From assembly GCA_018798825.1 (NCBI GenBank), contig CP076355.1, positions 526,001 through 590,000 of the forward strand: a stretch of 64,000 nucleotides of DNA. The letters are read 5' to 3'. This document shows positions 42,376 to 51,995 of the stretch, piece after piece. Below the pieces are notes generated by a model. That model was not told where the DNA came from and made no database searches. It was given only the letters and a program-made list of their open reading frames with translations. Made by a program: the position numbers and the translations under genes. Numbering within the stretch: the stretch's first letter is position 1; the number at the start of each line of letters is the position of its first letter. The stretch comes from Ochrobactrum sp. BTU1 (lineage in GTDB: Bacteria; Pseudomonadota; Alphaproteobacteria; Rhizobiales; Rhizobiaceae).

Positions 42376-44990
42376 TTGCGAATGAACTCCAGAGGGTTGC
42401 CGTTGATCAGTGTAGTAGCGTCGATAAGCGTACGCGGTGTTTCAAGGCCACCGGGACAAACCATGTAGTGTGGCGTCCAGATCGGGTCGAACTTCTCTTT
42501 GAAGGCTTTGAGACCGTCAAAGTGATAGAGGTCCGCACCTCGTCGATAAATGAACGACCCGAAACGATTCCAGCGTGACGCGAGCCTGCTGCGGTTTAGT
42601 CCAGAGAGTGGCGCCGCGCCCAGATTGAACCATTTATATCCCTGATCCTTGCTATAAATAAGAAGCTTTGCAAAAAGCGCGTCCATTAAAAGCTTATGCA
42701 CATTGGGCATATAGCGCATCAGGTCGACGGTGATTTCGTATTTCTCAGCGCCGCGCCAGAGATTGGCGAAGGCTACGATTTCACCATCCTTCTTCAATAC
42801 GGCCACGTCAAAACGCTTGATATAATCATCATCAAAATAGCCCAGAGAGAAACCTTTTTCACTGCCCGATTTATGTTCAAGCCATGCGTCTGAGATTTCG
42901 CGCAGGCGTGGGACCAACGTAGGCACGTCCTTAACGTCGACGACTTCAAAGGTCAGTCCGTCCTTCTCAACCTTACGATCGGCATAGCGGAACGGCTGGC
43001 GACGAGGACCTTCAAGTGAAAAATTGGTCAAATCGACGCGTGCAACTTCACCAAGCTTCAGAACAACAAGCCCCATATCGAGGAACAACGGCAGGCTTTG
43101 TGGACCAACGCCGTAAAACACAGTGCGTAGAGCCATTCTGTCGGCAAGACCGTGGAAAGACCATGCAAGCTCCTTGGCCGCTTCTGCATCGCCAATAGGC
43201 TCACCCAGTGCGATCAAGCTGCCGCCAGACTGCGCGTACATGATAAATGCACTGCTATCAGGTGAGAGCATGAATTGCTTGTCTCCGAGCATAGCAAGTG
43301 CCGCATCCGTGTGAGGACAAGCGGCTACGAGTGCGGGTACCGCGGCTGGAATTGAGTAGTCGCGTTTGCGTTTGCGCTGGCTGTGCCGGTTGATAATGGA
43401 GTGAAGTCCAACGGCCGCAACCACTGCGAACACCAAAACCGTTGCCCGAAGGAAACGGGGCGCATTGTCGTTCCAGGCAAAATCCCACCAAAGATCGCTG
43501 GAATATTCGACATGACGATAAACGAAGAAGCCTAGCCAGGTGGAAACTATAACAGTGGTTCCGACCGATGCTATCCAGCTCCAGCTAAGCTCGAATGGGC
43601 CGGATATTGGACGGCGATAGAATGAATCACGGAAGCCCCACAACGCGAAGGCAAACATGCATAGAATAGTTGCTTCTTCCCAGTCGAGACCTTTGGTGAG
43701 CGAAAATACAGCACCGAAAAGCAGGAGTGCTAGGGCTGCAATCCAGGCGCGTTCCAGCCGTTTAAACAAACCGCGTGCAACAATAAGTAATGCGACACCG
43801 ACCAAGCTTGCAGCCAAATGAGATGTTTCTACAAAAAACTCAGGGACAATATCTGAGAGAATTTTGGTTCGATAATGCAGATCTGGCGTGGCTCCCGAAA
43901 TGAGCAGGATAATGCCGCCCAGAAAAATGATGCTGGCGGACAGGCCCGGAATAAGCGGCTCAACGAGGCGCTTGGCAAGCTTAGCATGTTGTCCAAGTTT
44001 TTTTCTGCGACGTAAGATTTCCCAGATCAGAATTCCTACAGTAGCAACGACGAGCGGCATGACCGTGTAAATCAAACGGTATGCTAGAAGCGCAGCTATA
44101 GCCTCTGGTTTTCCGCCAATGCCCAAGCCCGCAATAATTGTTGCTTCGAACGCTCCCAGCCCGCCTGGCGCATGACTGGCAATGCCAAGCACGATAGCAA
44201 TCACATAAACCAATGAGAAAAGTGCAAAACTTGGAACTGCATCTTGTGGCATCAACACGTAAAGCGTTGCGGCAGCTGCGCCGACATCAACGAGACCCGC
44301 AAAAATCTGGGTGATTGCGCCTTTCGAATTGGGCAGACGAAGGCTAAGCGCGCCGAGGCGTAGGGTGCGCTGGCCATGCGAAAGCCAATAAACCAGCCAC
44401 GTGATTCCACCAAGAATCACGATGCCGGCGACAATGTCGATGCGTGCGTCGATGTTAGAAATCCATGGCACATCTTGCGGGTCGATAAGTAAAGCTGCTC
44501 CGACCATGATTATGAGAGCAAACCAGATCGCAAACCACGAGGTGCCGACGATTTTGCCAATGTCGGCGAGACTTATGCCCTCGGCCGCATAGATACGATA
44601 TCGAAGTGCGCCGCCGGTCAGCAGCGAGAAACCGATTGCGTTTGAGATCGCATAGCCTGCTGCACCTGCTACAGCTGCAATTCGGCGCGGAATTTGGTTG
44701 GGTGCAATCGTGTCAACGGCAACCACATCGTAAAGTGCTACTGCGGCATAGCTAAGCATTGTAAAGAGTACGGCGAGGCCGATCGTGGACCCCGAAAAAC
44801 TGTGAAACGCCTCAAGGGTATCTTTTCGAGATGTGTTCTGAAGGAGATTTTCTAGAACATATATCGCCAGCAGGGCAATCGCTATGCCGGCGACGGGAAA
44901 CAGAAAGTGCTGAAATCGCCTCAGCCACCCAATTAATCTATTTGGTCTAGTGGTAACTGAAGAAGGTTCATCATCATCAAGTAGGCTCAT
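42372..44990 (-). CDS. mprF: Bifunctional lysylphosphatidylglycerol synthase/flippase MprF (LpiA)
   Basis: 872-residue inner-membrane protein. The first about 540 residues hold some fourteen hydrophobic helices (the flippase part). The C-terminal about 320 residues are the DUF2156 synthase domain, which moves lysine from Lys-tRNA to phosphatidylglycerol ([52 protein letters not shown]). Lysyl-PG lowers the negative charge of the membrane and protects against cationic peptides and acid. The ATG at 44990 is chosen; the frame opens eight codons earlier at a TTG. acvB overlaps downstream. It is divergent from ccdA, with about 260 bp between. Confidence 0.94.
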   Translation of the reverse strand: MSLLDDDEPSSVTTRPNRLIGWLRRFQHFLFPVAGIAIALLAIYVLENLLQNTSRKDTLEAFHSFSGSTIGLAVLFTMLSYAAVALYDVVAVDTIAPNQIPRRIAAVAGAAGYAISNAIGFSLLTGGALRYRIYAAEGISLADIGKIVGTSWFAIWFALIIMVGAALLIDPQDVPWISNIDARIDIVAGIVILGGITWLVYWLSHGQRTLRLGALSLRLPNSKGAITQIFAGLVDVGAAAATLYVLMPQDAVPSFALFSLVYVIAIVLGIASHAPGGLGAFEATIIAGLGIGGKPEAIAALLAYRLIYTVMPLVVATVGILIWEILRRRKKLGQHAKLAKRLVEPLIPGLSASIIFLGGIILLISGATPDLHYRTKILSDIVPEFFVETSHLAASLVGVALLIVARGLFKRLERAWIAALALLLFGAVFSLTKGLDWEEATILCMFAFALWGFRDSFYRRPISGPFELSWSWIASVGTTVIVSTWLGFFVYRHVEYSSDLWWDFAWNDNAPRFLRATVLVFAVVAAVGLHSIINRHSQRKRKRDYSIPAAVPALVAACPHTDAALAMLGDKQFMLSPDSSAFIMYAQSGGSLIALGEPIGDAEAAKELAWSFHGLADRMALRTVFYGVGPQSLPLFLDMGLVVLKLGEVARVDLTNFSLEGPRRQPFRYADRKVEKDGLTFEVVDVKDVPTLVPRLREISDAWLEHKSGSEKGFSLGYFDDDYIKRFDVAVLKKDGEIVAFANLWRGAEKYEITVDLMRYMPNVHKLLMDALFAKLLIYSKDQGYKWFNLGAAPLSGLNRSRLASRWNRFGSFIYRRGADLYHFDGLKAFKEKFDPIWTPHYMVCPGGLETPRTLIDATTLINGNPLEFIRK

Positions 44991-45253
44991 CGGAGCGTCG
45001 TCCAGTTGGAACAATATAAAATCGCGCAGTGATCCCGATTTAGGGCGAACTTATGTTCGAGCGAGATGCCGCATTGAAAATATGCAAAGTAATGCCGAAG
45101 TTGGGTTATAAGGCCAGCAAAAGGCTTTCATCGCAAGCAGTTTCAGTGAAGTCGGAAAGTTCGTCATTTTTCCGTACCTTGTTCAAAAACAAATCAATAG
45201 AACGATTCATCTGGTTAAGATAAGAAAAGTTCTTTTGTGAAAATGAGGTTTTG

Positions 45254-46003
45254 GTGCTCAGTGTTTCTTATTTGACAGCTGCTGGTGCAGGTGCGCTGTC
45301 GTTTCTTTCGCCCTGTGTTCTGCCGCTTGTGCCGCCTTATCTGTGCTATATGGCTGGTGTAAGTGTTGAAGATTTTCGCGCCGAGAAAGAATCACGGATC
45401 GCTGCTGCCCCCTCGCATCGTCGTTCGCTCGCTTTTGCGGCTATCTGTTTTGTACTCGGCTTCACCACCGTATTCGTCGCTCTCGGCGCTGGAGCGTCGT
45501 CTGTTGGCGCATTCCTGAGGATGTGGCAGCAGGAAATCGCAATGGCGGCGGGTGTCGTCATCATTCTCATGGGCCTGAACTTTCTGGGTGTCTTGCGTTT
45601 TTCTTTTCTTTCGCGCGAAGCACGATTTCAGGCGCGTAATGCTCCCGCATCGCCGTTGGGCGCTTACATCATGGGTTTGGCATTTGCCTTTGGCTGGACG
45701 CCGTGTATTGGCCCGGTTCTGGGCCCGATTCTCACGCTGGCAGGCGGTAGCAGCACTGTAGGCGAGGGTGCTGCACTACTCGCTGTATATTCGCTGGGAC
45801 TTGGTATCCCATTTCTGATCGCAGCGCTTTTCTCTGGAGCGTTCATGCGGTTTTTGTCACGCTTCCGTGTGCATCTCGGAAAGGTCGAGAAGGCGATGGG
45901 CGCACTTTTGATCATGGCCGGCATTCTGTTTCTGACGGGCGGAATGCAGTCATTCTCATTCTGGCTGCTTGAAACGTTTCCTGCATTGGGCAGACTTGGA
46001 TAA
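45254..46003 (+). CDS. ccdA: Cytochrome c biogenesis protein CcdA
   Basis: 249-residue inner-membrane thiol carrier of the DsbD/CcdA family with six helices. It passes electrons from cytoplasmic thioredoxin to periplasmic thiol proteins used in haem attachment. The two redox Cys sit in the inverted repeats FLSPCVLPLVPPYLCYMAG and FGWTPCIGPVLGPIL. The start is ambiguous between TTG 45251 and GTG 45254; GAGG at 45245 fits the GTG better. The gene stands alone between mprF (divergent) and glmU. Confidence 0.93.
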   Translation: MLSVSYLTAAGAGALSFLSPCVLPLVPPYLCYMAGVSVEDFRAEKESRIAAAPSHRRSLAFAAICFVLGFTTVFVALGAGASSVGAFLRMWQQEIAMAAGVVIILMGLNFLGVLRFSFLSREARFQARNAPASPLGAYIMGLAFAFGWTPCIGPVLGPILTLAGGSSTVGEGAALLAVYSLGLGIPFLIAALFSGAFMRFLSRFRVHLGKVEKAMGALLIMAGILFLTGGMQSFSFWLLETFPALGRLG

Positions 46004-46074
46004 AGAGCCGTAAGCTTCCATATACGCTTTGATGCTATTGAGCAGAGAAGCCTTCAATCATTTTGGACGATACA

Positions 46075-47439
46075 ATGACAGACCGTACCTGCCTTTCCAT
46101 CGTGCTTGCCGCTGGCGAAGGCACACGCATGAAGTCACATTTGCCAAAAGTTCTGCATCCGATAGCAGGCCTGCCACTCGTCTCACATGTGGTCAAAGCC
46201 GTTCAGGGAACAGGTAAGAGTGACGTTGCGCTGGTCGTCGGACGCGGAGCTGAAGAAGTGCGTGGCGCTGTGGAAAAAGTAACTGATGCGGTTTCAGCTT
46301 TTGAGCAGAAAGAACGCCTTGGGACAGCACACGCAGTTCTGGCCGCACGCGAAGCAATTAAGCACGGCTATGACGATTTGCTGATCGTCTTTGGCGATAC
46401 GCCGCTTATTGAAGCGCATTCATTGCAGGCAGCACGTAACAAGCTTGCAGAAGGCGCAGATGTTGTCGTTATCGGTTTTCGTCCTGCAAGCCCGCATGGC
46501 TACGGCCGTCTGCTCGAAGAAGGTGGCAAGCTCACCGCGATCATCGAGGAAAAAGAAGCGAGCGAAGCACAGAAGAAAATCGGCTTCTGCAACGGCGGAC
46601 TTATGGCCGTTCGCGGTAGCCACGCGCTTGCTCTCCTCGATGCAGTTGATAATAAGAACGCCAAGGGCGAATATTATCTTACCGATATTGTCGGCCTTGC
46701 CCATGGCAAGGGCTTGAATGTTGTTGCGATTGAAGTGCCGGTCGATAATGTGATTGGCATCAATAATCGCGCTGAACTCGCTGAAGCTGAAAACATTTGG
46801 CAGAACCGCAAGCGTCAGGAAATGATGCTGGCCGGTGTGACACTTATTGCGCCTGAAACCGTCTTTTTCTCGCATGATACGCTGATTGAAGCTGACGTTG
46901 TGATTGAGCCAAACGTCTTCTTCGGGCAGGGCGTGCAAGTAGCATCGGGCGCGCTGATCCATGCTTTCTCGCACATAGAAGGTGCGAAAATTGGCGTTAG
47001 TGCCGAAATCGGACCGTTTGCGCGTTTGCGTCCGGGTGCTAATCTTGGAGAAAAATCCAAGGTCGGCAATTTCTGCGAAGTGAAGAATGCTCATGTCGGC
47101 AAAGGTGCGAAGATCAATCACCTAACGTATATCGGCGATGCAACCGTTGGCGCGTCGAGTAATATTGGAGCTGGCACGATTACCTGCAACTACGACGGCT
47201 ATAACAAATACAAGACCGTAATCGGCGAAAACGCTTTCATCGGTTCCAATAGCTCGCTTGTTGCGCCACTCTCGATTGGAGATAATGCCTATATCGCATC
47301 CGGCAGCACGATCACAGATGATGTGCCCGCAGATGCTCTGGCTTTCGGTCGTGCGCGACAGGAAACCAAAGAAGGTCGGGGAAAGATCCTTCGGGAGAAG
47401 TATGCGGCCATCAAAGCGGCTAAAATCTCCTCGAAATAA
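46075..47439 (+). CDS. glmU: Bifunctional GlmU uridyltransferase/acetyltransferase
   Basis: 454-residue enzyme that acetylates glucosamine-1-phosphate and then couples it to UTP, giving UDP-N-acetylglucosamine for peptidoglycan and LPS. The N-terminal nucleotidyltransferase shows [22 protein letters not shown]. The C-terminal left-handed beta helix (from about residue 260) ends with [35 protein letters not shown] and [15 protein letters not shown]. The ATG at 46075 is preferred to an upstream TTG. glmS follows after 102 bases, so both steps of amino-sugar supply are together. Confidence 0.97.
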   Translation: MTDRTCLSIVLAAGEGTRMKSHLPKVLHPIAGLPLVSHVVKAVQGTGKSDVALVVGRGAEEVRGAVEKVTDAVSAFEQKERLGTAHAVLAAREAIKHGYDDLLIVFGDTPLIEAHSLQAARNKLAEGADVVVIGFRPASPHGYGRLLEEGGKLTAIIEEKEASEAQKKIGFCNGGLMAVRGSHALALLDAVDNKNAKGEYYLTDIVGLAHGKGLNVVAIEVPVDNVIGINNRAELAEAENIWQNRKRQEMMLAGVTLIAPETVFFSHDTLIEADVVIEPNVFFGQGVQVASGALIHAFSHIEGAKIGVSAEIGPFARLRPGANLGEKSKVGNFCEVKNAHVGKGAKINHLTYIGDATVGASSNIGAGTITCNYDGYNKYKTVIGENAFIGSNSSLVAPLSIGDNAYIASGSTITDDVPADALAFGRARQETKEGRGKILREKYAAIKAAKISSK

Positions 47440-47541
47440 ACGACCAACAGATGAATAGAACGGATGTCCTTTGGGTTGCCGTTCGGCGTTAGAATCTTTA
47501 AATCGCAATTAAATGCGTGAATCTCGGATCTGGAGCACCCT

Positions 47542-49365
47542 ATGTGTGGAATTATCGGCATTATCGGCAATGACGAAGTCGCGCCGCGTCTGGTTGATGC
47601 GCTGAAGCGGCTTGAATATCGCGGTTATGATTCAGCCGGTATTGCCACACTTTTGGATGGCAAGCTGGATCGCCGTCGCGCGGAAGGCAAACTGGTCAAT
47701 CTGGAGAAGCGTCTGGCAGGCGAGCCGCTTCCAGGCGTCATTGGCATTGGCCATACGCGTTGGGCTACGCATGGCAAGCCTGTTGAGCGCAACGCGCATC
47801 CGCATATTACGTCGCGATTGGCCGTTGTTCATAACGGCATTATCGAAAATTTTGCCGAACTGCGCACGATGCTTGAAACGGAAGGCTACAAGTTCGAGAC
47901 AGAAACCGATACCGAAGCTGTCGCGCATCTCGTTACGCGCGAACTGGAAAAAGGCAAGTCGCCGGTTGAAGCCGTGCGCGATTGCCTACCCAAGCTACAG
48001 GGCGCATTTGCTCTCGCTTTCCTATTTGAAGGCGATGAAGAAACCCTGATTGGTGCGCGTCAGGGACCGCCACTCGCCGTTGGATACGGCGAAGGCGAAA
48101 TGTTCCTTGGTTCTGACGCTATCGCGCTGTCACCGTTCACGGACACGATTGCCTATCTCGAAGATGGCGACTGGGCTGTTCTGACCCGCAAGGGTGTGAC
48201 CGTCTATGATGAGAACAATGTAGAGGTTGAACGCGCGATCCAGAAATCACAGACCGCGAACATGCTGGTCTCTAAGGGCAATCATCGCCACTTTATGCAG
48301 AAGGAGATGTTTGAGCAGCCGGAAGTGATTTCGCACACGCTTGCCAACTATCTCGACTTCACCACCGGCAAGGTGCGTCAGGAAGCAGTCAATATTGATT
48401 TTAGCAAGATTGATCGTCTGACGATCTCTGCCTGCGGCACGGCTTTCTATGCAGCTTCGGTGGGCAAATACTGGTTCGAGCAAATCGCCCGCCTGCCGGT
48501 CGATAGCGATATTGCTTCGGAATTCCGCTACCGCGAAATGCCGCTCTCAAAAGAATCGCTCGCTATGTTCGTTTCACAGTCGGGAGAAACGGCTGATACG
48601 CTTGCATCGCTGCGCTATTGCAAGTCTCAGGGCCTGAAAATTGCTTCTGTAGTCAATGTAACGGGTTCGACCATTGCGCGTGAATCGGACGCCGTGTTCC
48701 CGACGCTTGCCGGTCCTGAAATCGGTGTTGCATCGACCAAGGCTTTCACTTGTCAGCTTTCGACCATGGCGTCACTCGTGATTGCAGCTGCGAAAGCGCG
48801 CGGTGCGATTGACGACAAGCGCGAACAGGAACTTGTGCGTCAGCTTTCGGAAGCTCCACGTTTCATCAATCAGGTTCTCAAGCTTGAAGATCAGATTGCT
48901 GCCGTCTGCCATGAACTGGCAAAGGTTAATCATGTACTTTATCTCGGCAGGGGAACATCCTTCCCGCTCGCTATGGAAGGTGCGCTGAAGCTTAAGGAAA
49001 TTTCCTACATTCACGCCGAAGGCTATGCGGCTGGCGAACTCAAACACGGGCCCATCGCACTCATTGACGAGACCATGCCGGTCATTGTCATTGCACCGTC
49101 GGACCGTCTTTACGAGAAGACCGTTTCCAACATGCAAGAAGTGGCAGCACGCGGCGGTCGCATCATTCTGATCACCGACAAAAAGGGTGCTGCTGCGGCG
49201 AGCCTTGATACGATGGCGACCATTGTTCTGCCGGATGTGCCTGAGTTTATCACGCCCCTGGTCTATGCTCTGCCGATCCAGATGCTCGCTTATCACACTG
49301 CAATTTTGATGGGTACAGATGTCGATCAACCGCGTAATCTCGCAAAGTCGGTGACCGTAGAATAG
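47542..49365 (+). CDS. glmS: Glutamine-fructose-6-phosphate aminotransferase
   Basis: 607-residue isomerizing aminotransferase making glucosamine-6-phosphate. Cys2 of MCGIIGIIGND is the glutaminase nucleophile after removal of Met1. Further glutaminase motifs are GIGHTRWATHGKP and HNGIIENF. Two SIS domains follow (SACGTAFYAA, VSQSGETADTLAS, AEGYAAGELKHGPIAL), and the end is NLAKSVTVE. There is no sign of the Gram-positive glmS ribozyme upstream. It ends at a bidirectional terminator shared with recG. Confidence 0.97.
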   Translation: MCGIIGIIGNDEVAPRLVDALKRLEYRGYDSAGIATLLDGKLDRRRAEGKLVNLEKRLAGEPLPGVIGIGHTRWATHGKPVERNAHPHITSRLAVVHNGIIENFAELRTMLETEGYKFETETDTEAVAHLVTRELEKGKSPVEAVRDCLPKLQGAFALAFLFEGDEETLIGARQGPPLAVGYGEGEMFLGSDAIALSPFTDTIAYLEDGDWAVLTRKGVTVYDENNVEVERAIQKSQTANMLVSKGNHRHFMQKEMFEQPEVISHTLANYLDFTTGKVRQEAVNIDFSKIDRLTISACGTAFYAASVGKYWFEQIARLPVDSDIASEFRYREMPLSKESLAMFVSQSGETADTLASLRYCKSQGLKIASVVNVTGSTIARESDAVFPTLAGPEIGVASTKAFTCQLSTMASLVIAAAKARGAIDDKREQELVRQLSEAPRFINQVLKLEDQIAAVCHELAKVNHVLYLGRGTSFPLAMEGALKLKEISYIHAEGYAAGELKHGPIALIDETMPVIVIAPSDRLYEKTVSNMQEVAARGGRIILITDKKGAAAASLDTMATIVLPDVPEFITPLVYALPIQMLAYHTAILMGTDVDQPRNLAKSVTVE

Positions 49366-49406
49366 AATAAAAACAGCGTCTTATTGATTTATTTTGATAG
49401 ATAAAT

Positions 49407-49435
49407 AAAAGGGCCGCAACGATGCGGCCCTTTTT
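49407..49435. terminator. Bidirectional terminator between glmS and recG
   Basis: A perfect 12-bp stem (AAAAGGGCCGCA with TGCGGCCCTTTT) around ACGA, with T runs on both strands, between the two convergent genes. Confidence 0.93.
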
Positions 49436-49440
49436 GTTTG

Positions 49441-51549
49441 CTATCCTGCTCGGAGCAGGCGGATTGCCTCATCGCGACCGAAAAGATAGAGCAGAATACG
49501 AAGTGCTTTTCCACGCTCGCTAACAAGATCGGGGTCACAGGTCAGTACATAACGGGCATCCTTGCGGGCGGTTTCAAGCAAGTCTGCGTGTGCCTCAATC
49601 GAAGCAAGCCGGAAGCCGGGCGTGCCCGATTGCCTTGTGCCAAGCAACTCGCCTTCACCACGCAGTTTCAGGTCTTCTTCGGCAATGCGAAAACCGTCTT
49701 CCGTCTCACGCATCACTTTGAGGCGCGCCTGTCCGATCTCACCAAGCGGGCCTTTATATAGCAGCATACAGGTGGATGGTTTGTCACCACGTCCAACGCG
49801 CCCACGCAGCTGGTGCAATTGGGATAGGCCGAAACGTTCAGCATGTTCGATTACAATAATCGTTGCATCCGGTACGTCGACGCCAACCTCGATGACTGTG
49901 GTGGCGACTAGCAACCGTGTCTCTCCCTGTTTGAATGCACGCATGGCTTCGTCTTTTTCAGCACCACTCATGCGGCCATGAATGAGACCAATCTTCCCGC
50001 CAAAAACAGACTTGAGCGATTCAAAGCGTTCTTCGGCGGAAGTTAGATCAACCACTTCAGATTCCTCCACGAGCGGGCAAATCCAGTAGATTTTTTGTCC
50101 TTCGTGAACGGCTTTTCGAATGCGCTCCACAAGCTCGCCCATACGCTCCATTGGCAGAATTGCCGTGGTGATCGGACGGCGTCCAGCGGGTTTTTCAGTG
50201 AGCTTTGATACATCCATATCGCCAAATGCGGTCAGTACCAGTGTGCGTGGAATAGGCGTTGCCGTCATCACAAGCATATCAGGCGCGGTGCCCTTCGCCG
50301 TCAGCATCAGGCGCTGATGCACGCCGAACCGATGCTGTTCGTCGATGATCACGAAGACGAGATCGTGATACTCGACCTTCTCCTGAAATAGCGCATGGGT
50401 ACCTATGACTATATCGACTTCCCCGTTTTTCAGGCCCTCAAGCACGACATTACGTTCTTTGCCTTTTTCACGACCCGTAAGAAGGGCGGCTCTCAGCCCG
50501 ACTTTTTCCGCCAAAGGTGCAATGGTCGCAAAATGCTGTCGTGCCAGTACTTCTGTCGGGGCCATAAGGGCCGACTGACCGCCAGATTCCGCAGCATGTG
50601 CCATCGACAAAAGGCCAACAACCGTCTTACCCGAGCCGACATCGCCTTGCAGCAGGCGAAGCATACGCTCAGGCGATTTAAGATCTGTGATAATTTCGCA
50701 AACCGCCTGATCCTGACTTTTGGTCAGCTTGTAGGGGAGGTGGCGCATGATTTCAGCAACGATGCGGCCGTTTCCTTCGAGTGGACGCCCTGACAGGCGG
50801 CGTGTTTTTGAACGCACGAGAGCAAGAGCTAACTGCCCTGCCAGAAACTCGTCATAAGCCAGCCTGCGCCGTGTTATGCTCTCAAATGCAATATCGCTGG
50901 GGTCTTCCGGCAAATGCATTGTGTTGAGTGCGTCTTTGAAAGCAGTAAATCGCTCACGCGCAATCAACGGCCTGTCAATCCATTCAGGCAGTGACGGCAC
51001 GCGGGTGAGTGCTTCTTTCATCGCGCGGCCAAGGGTTTTGGACGAAAGACCCGCCGTCAGCGGATAGACGGGCTCGACCATGGGCAGATGGGCTGCATCC
51101 TCAAGGCTTGCAATATAATCGGGATGCACCATTGAGGCACGCCCGTTGAACCATTCGACCTTTCCGGAAACAACGACAGTATCGCCTTCCGGCAGCATCT
51201 TTTCCAGCCAGGGCAGTTGCGCGTGAAAGAAAGTGAGGATGATTTCGCCAGTGTCATCATGGGCAATCACGCGATGTGGAACATTGCCGCGGCCACGCGG
51301 TGCTGGCTGATGCTGATCAACTACTACTTCAAGCGTTACAATCGCACCTTCGTGCGCAAAGGCTACTCCTGGGCGATTGCGCCGGTCGATTACACTGTGA
51401 GGCGGCAGCAAGAGAAGCTGGCCGACTCTTGGTTCGGCACCCGGCACGTCTGTGCCTAAGAGTTTGCTGAGCAAAGCTGCTACTTTCGGGCCAATGCCGG
51501 AAAGCGAGCGGACGGAAGCGAAAAACGGATCAAGCATAGACGGACGCAT
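49441..51549 (-). CDS. recG: ATP-dependent DNA helicase RecG
   Basis: 702-residue superfamily 2 helicase that remodels stalled forks and Holliday junctions. The wedge domain (PEPRVGQLLLLPPHSVIDR-like region) lies in the first 190 residues. Then come Walker A (QGDVGSGKTVVGLL), the DEQH box (IDEQHRFGVHQR), the motif III-like MTATPIPRTL and motif VI (QLRGRVGRG). The frame extends to 51723, but the ATG at 51549 gives the family start MRPSMLDPFF and the usual length. The upstream part overlaps the divergent sdhE start region and is not protein-like. Confidence 0.95.
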   Translation of the reverse strand: MRPSMLDPFFASVRSLSGIGPKVAALLSKLLGTDVPGAEPRVGQLLLLPPHSVIDRRNRPGVAFAHEGAIVTLEVVVDQHQPAPRGRGNVPHRVIAHDDTGEIILTFFHAQLPWLEKMLPEGDTVVVSGKVEWFNGRASMVHPDYIASLEDAAHLPMVEPVYPLTAGLSSKTLGRAMKEALTRVPSLPEWIDRPLIARERFTAFKDALNTMHLPEDPSDIAFESITRRRLAYDEFLAGQLALALVRSKTRRLSGRPLEGNGRIVAEIMRHLPYKLTKSQDQAVCEIITDLKSPERMLRLLQGDVGSGKTVVGLLSMAHAAESGGQSALMAPTEVLARQHFATIAPLAEKVGLRAALLTGREKGKERNVVLEGLKNGEVDIVIGTHALFQEKVEYHDLVFVIIDEQHRFGVHQRLMLTAKGTAPDMLVMTATPIPRTLVLTAFGDMDVSKLTEKPAGRRPITTAILPMERMGELVERIRKAVHEGQKIYWICPLVEESEVVDLTSAEERFESLKSVFGGKIGLIHGRMSGAEKDEAMRAFKQGETRLLVATTVIEVGVDVPDATIIVIEHAERFGLSQLHQLRGRVGRGDKPSTCMLLYKGPLGEIGQARLKVMRETEDGFRIAEEDLKLRGEGELLGTRQSGTPGFRLASIEAHADLLETARKDARYVLTCDPDLVSERGKALRILLYLFGRDEAIRLLRAG

Positions 51550-51695
51550 GGCGGGAGCATTAACTGCTTTGCGTTTCTGTGCAAGCCTTTGAAATGATTT
51601 TGTACTATTTTTGTTCTTGTCTTCTAAATGGGTTCCCACTTCCACAACAGATGCTATATACCGGCTGCATATTTTGTTAACGGAGCGCTCAAACA

Positions 51696-51983
51696 ATGAC
51701 TGGCAGCACACTTGCGGCAGCAAATCTTGATGTAAGGCGTCGCAAGCTTCTGTTTCGCGCCTGGCATCGCGGTATGCGCGAAATGGATCTGATCCTTGGT
51801 CAATATGCCGATCAATATCTTCCAGCTTTTACCGATGCACAGTTGGATGAGTTCGAGCAGATTCTTGAAGTGCTAGACCGAGATCTTCTGAAGTGGGTGA
51901 CAGGCGAAAGCGAAACACCTCAGGAATATGATACGCATTTGTTCCGCGACATCATTGCTTTCCGCGACCGTATAGAATTCTGA
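51696..51983 (+). CDS. sdhE: FAD assembly factor SdhE (succinate dehydrogenase)
   Basis: 95-residue SdhE/SDHAF2 family protein, which helps covalent flavinylation of SdhA. The signature RAWHRGMREMDLILGQYAD contains the conserved RG-x-x-E. The second half (DEFEQILEVLDRDLLKWVTG) is the usual helical bundle. It is divergent from recG and followed after twelve bases by mfd, an arrangement seen in other Rhizobiales. The likely promoter is in the 51550-51695 gap. Confidence 0.93.
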   Translation: MTGSTLAAANLDVRRRKLLFRAWHRGMREMDLILGQYADQYLPAFTDAQLDEFEQILEVLDRDLLKWVTGESETPQEYDTHLFRDIIAFRDRIEF

Positions 51984-51995
51984 GAATCAGCACCC

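Noticed and set aside
47440-47541. glmS ribozyme or riboswitch before glmS
   Set aside because: The 102-base gap is too short and shows no glmS-type core; the class is not expected in this group.
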